Source of the DNA: Nanobdellota archaeon
GTDB lineage: Archaea; Nanobdellota; Nanobdellia; Parvarchaeales; Parvarchaeaceae
Direction: 5' to 3'
NCBI GenBank assembly: GCA_021807085.1
Contig: JAKAPM010000007.1
Coordinates: forward strand, 1 to 40,377
DNA: 40,377 nt
Shown: piece after piece, positions 9,217 through 14,875 of the stretch
How the letters are laid out: each line of letters starts with the position of its first letter
Position numbering within the stretch: the first letter of the stretch is position 1
The notes under the pieces: model-generated
The model's input: only the letters and a program-made list of their open reading frames with translations
What the model was told of the DNA's origin: nothing
The model's database searches: none
Made by a program: the position numbers and the translations under genes

Positions 9217-9400
9217 TTGGGGGGAATATAACATACTGCGCGTTTCCGGGCAGCCTATTTCTAAACCCCGTCAGTATATTTTTAACATCTTCCTGACCTT
9301 TGCGGAAATTTATCCAAGGGTCCATCCAGAGCCCGCCAGTTTTTACGACGTAATGACCGTACGGATATCTCTTCGATCTTTTTAAAATACAATCGACAAT
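9179..9400 (-). pseudogene. Possible decayed ORF between metallophosphoesterase and tRNA-Arg
   Basis: Open frame without an ATG reads ILKRSKRYPYGHYVVKTGGLWMDPWINFRKGQEDVKNILTGFRNRLPGNAQYVIFPPIK; protein-like composition but no plausible start. Confidence 0.25.
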
Positions 9401-9451
9401 TTAGAGTATCTCACGCTAAAGCTAAATATATAAGTTGTCCATTAATCTAAT

Positions 9452-9542
9452 GGGCCCATAGTCTAGCCTGGATAGGACTGATGGCTTCGAATGCCTCAGA
9501 TGGAAGCAACCATCTGACCTGGGTTCAAATCCCAGTGGGCCC
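9452..9542 (+). tRNA. tRNA-Arg(UCG) with 18-nt intron at 37/38
   Basis: Acceptor GGGCCCA/TGGGCCC, D stem GTCT/GGAC, anticodon stem GATGG(9480-9484)/CCATC(9510-9514), loop CTTCGA+A with anticodon TCG at 9487-9489, T arm CTGGG-TTCAAAT-CCCAG. CCA is not encoded. Confidence 0.88.
9491..9508 (+). other. tRNA intron (bulge-helix-bulge type)
   Basis: CTTC(9485-9488) pairs with GAAG(9503-9506) as a 4-bp central helix. It is flanked by 3-nt bulges GAA(9489-9491) and CAA(9507-9509), with symmetric cut sites. Confidence 0.8.
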
Positions 9543-9552
9543 TCATTATGCT
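9540..9552. repeat. Left direct repeat CCCTCATTATGCT (candidate target-site duplication)
   Basis: 13-nt exact match to 11078-11090; the first 3 nt are the tRNA-Arg 3' end. Confidence 0.7.
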
Positions 9553-9558
9553 GGGATA

Positions 9559-9583
9559 ATGCTATCTAAGAGAGATGGCACTA
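9559..9583. repeat. Left terminal inverted repeat ATGCTATCTAAGAGAGATGGCACTA
   Basis: 22/25 matches to the reverse complement of 11048-11072. Confidence 0.72.
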
Positions 9584-9661
9584 ATTTTATGAGAGTAATT
9601 CAAGTCCAGTAATAAAACAAAAAAGTTGCTTTTTAGTACTCTTAGAAACTAATTTTGTTTC

Positions 9662-9946
9662 TCATAATCTATGAAATAGCGACAAAAAGAAATTAAAAAC
9701 GACATTACGTTTTGGCCTTTCTCGTCTACCTGCTGCAGCGATTATAGTACTGTCTGCAATTATAAGGAACTTTTTACATATTGTTTTACGCACGTCTAAG
9801 TCTAAATTTTCATTTATATCCCAAGCATCATGAGCAAATTGAATCGCTAATTTAACTGTCTTAATTTCATTTTCAGTTAAATTAACATTTTTCAATCTGC
9901 TTTCAAAATTATATGATTTTATTATGTCGTCTATTCCTTCTTCCAT
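9662..9946 (-). CDS. Hypothetical protein inside the insertion
   Basis: 94 aa ORF, MEEGIDDIIKSYNFESRLKNVNLTENEIKTVKLAIQFAHDAWDINENL...; no recognised family. Confidence 0.5.
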   Translation of the reverse strand: MEEGIDDIIKSYNFESRLKNVNLTENEIKTVKLAIQFAHDAWDINENLDLDVRKTICKKFLIIADSTIIAAAGRRERPKRNVVFNFFLSLFHRL

Positions 9947-10060
9947 ACTTTTATAGTTCTAAGATTTTCCATTTGCTCAAATCATTTGAATTGTATTGGT
10001 AAATCTTTTCATCATCTCAGCTTAAAAATGCCATTTTATTATTTATTGGTAGATTAAGGA

Positions 10061-10648
10061 CTAGTACCTTCTTGTTTTCAGCCTTAAAATCCCATCGTTG
10101 CTTATTTTGGATTTTTTGCATATGTAAACTATCTCCTGTCCTATGAAAACCGGTACGGGAAACCTTTTATTTACTTTGGGGATTTGCAGTCCGAGGGAAA
10201 TCCTTTTTTCTATTTTAAAGCCGTTGTGGCTAAAAAGCAGCGTGAGATTTCTCGGAGGAATCACTGAGATATGCTCTTTTGCAGTCGGCAATCTCGTCGG
10301 AAAAAAGAGATTCGTAAACAGAGTAAACGGAGAAAAGGGGTTTGGAACTGTTATTATCAGCAGACCGCTTGAATTAAGCACGCGATGACATTCTCTGAGA
10401 AAGGCGCTTGGATTTTCAAGATGCGCTAGAACGCAGCCGACTGTAATACTGTCGAAACTGCCTGATTTGAATTTCATGTTCTGCGCATCCATTACAAAAA
10501 CTTTTTTGTAGTTTTTAGGTTTTTTGCTTTTCTTTATGTCAATGCCTACAACATTGTTTAAGAAAGCATTGCCCCCTCCTACACCAACATCGAGAACTTT
10601 TCCTCTTGCGAATTTGGCTATTCTTTTATTTCTATTTACCCAGAACAT
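10061..10648 (-). CDS. Class I SAM-dependent methyltransferase (type 11-like)
   Basis: KVLDVGVGGGNAFLN (motif I), VVGIDI, GSFDSITVGCVLAHLENPSAFLRECHRVLNSSGLLIITVPNP. Confidence 0.85.
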   Translation of the reverse strand: MFWVNRNKRIAKFARGKVLDVGVGGGNAFLNNVVGIDIKKSKKPKNYKKVFVMDAQNMKFKSGSFDSITVGCVLAHLENPSAFLRECHRVLNSSGLLIITVPNPFSPFTLFTNLFFPTRLPTAKEHISVIPPRNLTLLFSHNGFKIEKRISLGLQIPKVNKRFPVPVFIGQEIVYICKKSKISNDGILRLKTRRY

Positions 10649-10652
10649 ATAT

Positions 10653-10823
10653 TCAGCCGTTTATTGCCTTCTTCTTTAATTCTTCCAATTGCTGCGAAAG
10701 AAGTATTGTTTGTCCGGAAAATATCTTTATCCTCCGATCCATTTCTGTCATTCTGCCTGCAATCCCACTCTCCTTTATTACTTCCTTAAAAAGTGCTTCT
10801 ATCTTTTCGGTTTCCACTACCAT
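10653..10823 (-). CDS. Small ORF (56 aa), absent from the supplied track
   Basis: My reverse-strand translation: MVVETEKIEALFKEVIKESGIAGRMTEMDRRIKIFSGQTILLSQQLEELKKKAING*. It stops 4 nt before the methyltransferase start and is charged/helical. Confidence 0.55.
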   Translation of the reverse strand: MVVETEKIEALFKEVIKESGIAGRMTEMDRRIKIFSGQTILLSQQLEELKKKAING

Positions 10824-11047
10824 ATATAATCTCTCATATTGTATAATAAGAGAAGTTTTTTCCGAATATAAATAGATTTTGAAATGCTTGCAAGGATGAA
10901 ATCAAAGGACATCGTTACCGATGAAATTAAATTATTGAACTGGTAGCGCATGGAAGAATGCAATTCACCCTCGAAACATATAAATTATCTTCCACAGATT
11001 TTTAGTTCACGTTGACGAGGGTTGTGCGTCTAAACACTTTAACACCT

Positions 11048-11072
11048 TAGTGCCATTTCTTTGAGATAGCAT
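11048..11072. repeat. Right terminal inverted repeat TAGTGCCATTTCTTTGAGATAGCAT
   Basis: Reverse complement matches 9559-9583 at 22/25 positions. Confidence 0.72.
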
Positions 11073-11077
11073 ATCTC

Positions 11078-11090
11078 CCCTCATTATGCT
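11078..11090. repeat. Right direct repeat CCCTCATTATGCT
   Basis: Exact 13-nt copy of 9540-9552. Confidence 0.7.
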
Positions 11091-11124
11091 AATGTTTTAA
11101 TAGAAAGTTGTCTCTATACTGGCT

Positions 11125-11616
11125 ATGCGTGAAAGACTCGACGGGCGTATGCTGGGGTTGGAATTAAACGATATGCTGCGCGTTATGCTCAAGGAGAGTG
11201 CTAAAGGGCTGGATGCGGTGCTTTTTTACACAGACCGCGACTCGAAAAAGGGCCCGGGCGCGCAGATAAACACCAGAGAGTACTCCCTGCCGAAGGTCCT
11301 GAGGAACACGGAGACTGCGCTCAAATGGTACGTCAACCAGTGCGACAGGTTGTCCCTGCGCACCGAGAAGGGAGAGTCATACAGAAAATACCTGGTGCGC
11401 CCGTACATGGGCTACAGACCGATGGAATTGCTTTTCTCGCTTCTGGAAGACGTGGAAATTTACCTAGACAGTAAGCTGCAGGACCCGACCCTTAGCAGAG
11501 AAAAGGCAACGCACTCGCAGAAGATGCTGGATACCGTCCACAAGATATACGATACGCTCGAAGAAACGGATTTCTGCACCGACACGGATGAATCCGTAAG
11601 CTACTGGCGTGAGTGA
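11125..11616 (+). CDS. Hypothetical protein
   Basis: 163 aa ORF with host-like codon usage; no recognised motif. Confidence 0.6.
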   Translation: MRERLDGRMLGLELNDMLRVMLKESAKGLDAVLFYTDRDSKKGPGAQINTREYSLPKVLRNTETALKWYVNQCDRLSLRTEKGESYRKYLVRPYMGYRPMELLFSLLEDVEIYLDSKLQDPTLSREKATHSQKMLDTVHKIYDTLEETDFCTDTDESVSYWRE

Positions 11617-11672
11617 TAAAGGTTACCTCAGCGCGAAGAATATATAAATACTTGTAGGTGTAATCCATTCCT

Positions 11673-11942
11673 ATGGCTTCGCTAACCGGTAAATCGATAC
11701 GCAAGCTCTTCCTGCACGACAAGCCGTTTATGCTTCTGCAGGCCATAAACGACAGCAACGGCCGCGTATACGCAGCAATGGTCTCAAAGAAGATAGACTG
11801 CAGTTATGCGTATATAGTTAAGCTGATAAAACTCATGAACAGCCTAGGACTGTTGATCGTGGATGATAGCAATCACAAGAAAACTGTAATGATAACGCAA
11901 AAGGGCAAGAAGTTGCTGAAACTGATTTCTGAAATAAAATAA
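11673..11942 (+). CDS. Winged-helix DNA-binding protein (MarR-like)
   Basis: 89 aa; VYAAMVSKKIDCSYAYIVKLIKLMNSLGLLIVDDSNHKKTVMITQKGKKLL is a typical wHTH. Confidence 0.75.
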   Translation: MASLTGKSIRKLFLHDKPFMLLQAINDSNGRVYAAMVSKKIDCSYAYIVKLIKLMNSLGLLIVDDSNHKKTVMITQKGKKLLKLISEIK

Positions 11943-12416
11943 TCACTTGTTTCTGTCTATAGCGTCTGCGTACTCAATTATCCTGTTGAATATTTTGTCT
12001 ACTATGTACGGTTTTATGAAAGTTTTGAGTATCTCGTTGATTGGAAGGTTCTCCTTTATCCTGTACCCGTTGTCCCTCTTTTCTACGAGACCAACGCTTA
12101 TCAGTTTCCTTATATCGCGCAGCACGTTGGCGTAGACTATCTTCACGTTCCTCCTGTACAGCTCCTTCACTACGGCGTAGCTGTCCAGGCTTTTCTGCTT
12201 CTTCTCCCTTGCCTTTATCAGTATATCGAGTATGTAGACTATCGCTATTCTGCTCTCCCCAGGGCTAACGACCCCCAAAGATATGCACAGCCTTCTTAGG
12301 TTCGTAATATAATCCGATGTAGGCTTTTCGAATTCCTTGAGTGATATCTCGGCGAGCGGCCGGTCCTTGTACAGCCTCTCCCTTATCTTTTTGCTGTCCT
12401 TTTTTGGCTTCTCCAT
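11943..12416 (-). CDS. Predicted winged-helix protein
   Basis: SYAVVKELYRRNVKIVYANVLRDIRKLISVGLVEKRDNGYRIKE resembles a wHTH; 13 nt downstream of the coiled-coil gene. Confidence 0.55.
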   Translation of the reverse strand: MEKPKKDSKKIRERLYKDRPLAEISLKEFEKPTSDYITNLRRLCISLGVVSPGESRIAIVYILDILIKAREKKQKSLDSYAVVKELYRRNVKIVYANVLRDIRKLISVGLVEKRDNGYRIKENLPINEILKTFIKPYIVDKIFNRIIEYADAIDRNK

Positions 12417-12429
12417 GTACTGGATGCTC

Positions 12430-13716
12430 CTACTGTTTCTGTTCGTTCTGCAGCTTGTTGCTGAGCGACACTACTTCATCCTTTGTTGCGAACAGCGATA
12501 ATCCTCCCTCTATCTTGTTGTACTTAACATCCAGTTCGTTTAGCCTCTTGGAGAATTCGTTCAGTTTGTTGTTGAGATCCACTATCTTGTTCATGCTGGA
12601 ATTTATCTGGTTGAACATCACCTCCACCTTAGATGTCTGCGTGTTCACCCTGTTCTCGCTGTCCTCCACTGTCTTCGATACCGACTGAACGTTGTCGAAA
12701 AGCTTGCCCGCGTTCTTGACGACAGATAGTTCGGATATCCTGCTAGACAGGTCCGATATCGCCTTGTTTAGCGTATTCGTCCTGTCGGATATCTTCTCAA
12801 CTTCCTTTCCTATTATCTCTATGTTGTCCGCGTTCTTTCTGGTCTCTATGGCTACACTCTCTGGATTGTAAGTGGTTATGGTGGCGAGCTGGCCTCTTGC
12901 CATGTTTATGAACTCTGCGACATGTTTCTGCGTGCCAGATATCCCCTCCTGTATGTTGTTGAACTCGTTGCCTATCGTCTCCAGTTTCAGGTTTAGGCCG
13001 TTCACTTCGACGGTGAGGGCGTTTACAGTGTTGGTCACCTTCTCGAATTTGCTGTCGTTGTCCACTTTGCTCTTCTTGAGATCATTTATCTCGTCTGTGA
13101 GGGAATTCACGCCCGGCAGGCCTGCGTAGACCGTCTCAGAGAGCTTATTCAGTTTCTCTGCGATCTCGTTCTGTGACGCGTTCAGGGTCGTTACGCTGCT
13201 ACGCAGGTTTTCGGACAGCAGTTTGTACTGGTTGTCAGCGACCACGGCGACCTGCTCCAGCCTCTTCACGTTCTCCGAATAAGTCTGCGTCTTCGCATTG
13301 ACCGCTTTCGATACAGAGTTGAAATTTTCCAGTGCCTTGTTCATGTTCGCGGACATGTCGCTTATGTTGTTCCTGAGGCTCTCCGTTGCTTCGTTTAGCT
13401 TATTTATCCTGGCCGACGTGTCAGAATACGTATCGTTCGCCTTTTTTACGGCGGCATTGAAACCGTTTACCGTGCTCTCCATCGTGGCAGAAACGGTGTT
13501 CAGGTCGGTCGTCAGTTTGTTCAGCTTGTTGCTGAAGGCTTCCTTGTTTGAATCGGCGACTATCTTCTTGTCCAGTGTTACCAGCTGTTCGTTTAGGAAG
13601 TTTATCTTGTTGTATATGTCGGACACTATCATGCTTATGGAGCTGTTGAATTTGTCTACGTTCTCTATATAGACCTCATAGTCCTTCGGCATCTCTATCT
13701 TTTGTGCCCCATCCAT
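12430..13716 (-). CDS. Long coiled-coil protein
   Basis: 428 aa with near-continuous heptad-like pattern (LNEQLVTLDKKIV..., KLNKLTTDLNTVSATMESTVNGF...); no other domain recognised. Confidence 0.7.
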   Translation of the reverse strand: MDGAQKIEMPKDYEVYIENVDKFNSSISMIVSDIYNKINFLNEQLVTLDKKIVADSNKEAFSNKLNKLTTDLNTVSATMESTVNGFNAAVKKANDTYSDTSARINKLNEATESLRNNISDMSANMNKALENFNSVSKAVNAKTQTYSENVKRLEQVAVVADNQYKLLSENLRSSVTTLNASQNEIAEKLNKLSETVYAGLPGVNSLTDEINDLKKSKVDNDSKFEKVTNTVNALTVEVNGLNLKLETIGNEFNNIQEGISGTQKHVAEFINMARGQLATITTYNPESVAIETRKNADNIEIIGKEVEKISDRTNTLNKAISDLSSRISELSVVKNAGKLFDNVQSVSKTVEDSENRVNTQTSKVEVMFNQINSSMNKIVDLNNKLNEFSKRLNELDVKYNKIEGGLSLFATKDEVVSLSNKLQNEQKQ

Positions 13717-13751
13717 ATCTAATATTAAACTTTTTGATATTTAAATATTGG

Positions 13752-14666
13752 TTATACCGCCGTAGCTGTCAGTTCGTTTTTTATACTGCAGGCGTCGCAT
13801 ACCGTACCTGATGACGGTGAGCCGCATTGCGCGCACTTACCTATGCTCCTGCCGAAGTATTTCTTCCGGTACTTGGCTTTCATTGACATCATCCTGCTGA
13901 CCATGTGCGCTTTGGAGCCAGCTCTGGATGATTCCAGTTCTTTTATCTTCCTAGACACAACGCCCCTAAAGCCAAACCCTGCGTAGAAGCACGGCGTGTG
14001 AACGGCATTGATTCCTTTTATGACCGAGAAGAGCATCGTCTCCTTCTCACTCACGAACATGAACGGTTTTACTCTCGGTACAAACCCTTCCGTCTTTACT
14101 ACACCAGACACAGGCCCTAGCCTGAGGAGCTTGTCGATGTCATTCTGCAGAAGGTTCATCAGGACACTCTCTGCTTCATCATCAAGGTTGTGCGCGGTGG
14201 CTACTTTGTCTGCGTTCACGTCGGCAGCAGCATAGTTGATGAGATATCTCCTCAGCGTACCGCAAGTTGCGCACGGTATTCCCCGTTTGATCCTGGTTAT
14301 CTTATCCATAGTCTTTCCGAAGAAATCCTTGTACGAATATATTTTGTATTCCACTCCGAAGCTGGCGCAATATTCCTTCATAGTCTCTATGGTCCTGTCC
14401 CTGTATCCTTCTATGCCTTCGTCTATTGTTATAGATACCAGCTTGTTCCTGTCGGAAAAATGTTTGGATAGTATGTACAGTAGCGATAGCGAGTCCTTGC
14501 CCCCCGAGTTTGCGACCGCTACGGTCTCGCCGTCCCTGAAAAGGCCGTATTTTTTGATTGTGTCGAGTACTCTCTTCTCAAAGTTTTCCTCGAAATGCGC
14601 TACGCAGTACGCTCCCACAGCGGAGGATATTATCGCGTTTTCGTCGCAGACCTGGCATTTCATCAT
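13752..14666 (-). CDS. ttuA: tRNA 2-thiolation ATPase, TtuA/Ncs6 family
   Basis: Zn-finger CxxC pairs at both ends (CQVC, CAQC/CDAC), PP-loop SGGKDSLSLLYIL, PCATCGTLRRYLIN, AHNLDDEAESVLMN. Confidence 0.85.
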   Translation of the reverse strand: MMKCQVCDENAIISSAVGAYCVAHFEENFEKRVLDTIKKYGLFRDGETVAVANSGGKDSLSLLYILSKHFSDRNKLVSITIDEGIEGYRDRTIETMKEYCASFGVEYKIYSYKDFFGKTMDKITRIKRGIPCATCGTLRRYLINYAAADVNADKVATAHNLDDEAESVLMNLLQNDIDKLLRLGPVSGVVKTEGFVPRVKPFMFVSEKETMLFSVIKGINAVHTPCFYAGFGFRGVVSRKIKELESSRAGSKAHMVSRMMSMKAKYRKKYFGRSIGKCAQCGSPSSGTVCDACSIKNELTATAV

Positions 14667-14875
14667 CCGCCGGAGAAGACTTCCAGCAACGTCAACTCTT
14701 CCCCTTCCTCCAGTTTCCTGTCTTTTGTGTATATCTCCCCCTTGTCGTTTATCAGTATCACAGAATCGTCGTTTGTAGCAAGCTTTCTTATCAGCTCGTC
14801 GGCGCTGCCGCCGTCCAACTCTACGGTTTTTTCGCCGAAATTTATATTTTTGACCTTTATACTTACCATGTTCAA
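14663..14875 (-). CDS. ThiS/MoaD/TtuB-like ubiquitin-fold sulfur carrier
   Basis: 70 aa beta-grasp-like protein ending in LLEVFSGG (diglycine tail); 4-nt overlap with the TtuA-like gene. Confidence 0.85.
   Translation of the reverse strand: MNMVSIKVKNINFGEKTVELDGGSADELIRKLATNDDSVILINDKGEIYTKDRKLEEGEELTLLEVFSGG

Larger units (their letters stand above)
9553..11080. mobile_element. Small non-autonomous transposon-like insertion at the tRNA-Arg 3' end
   Basis: AT-rich block bounded by 25-nt TIRs (22/25) and direct repeats CCCTCATTATGCT. No transposase or integrase ORF inside. Confidence 0.6.

Noticed and set aside
9452-9542. Class II tRNA-Ser(CGA) with long variable arm (hairpin CAGATGG-AAGCAA-CCATCTG)
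   Set aside because: The anticodon stem would have only three good pairs plus mismatches. The intron model gives a perfect 5-bp stem and a correct BHB motif.
9553-11080. Tyrosine-recombinase genomic island using tRNA-Arg as attB
   Set aside because: No integrase ORF, only 3 nt of the tRNA are duplicated, and there are terminal inverted repeats; a transposon-like model fits better.
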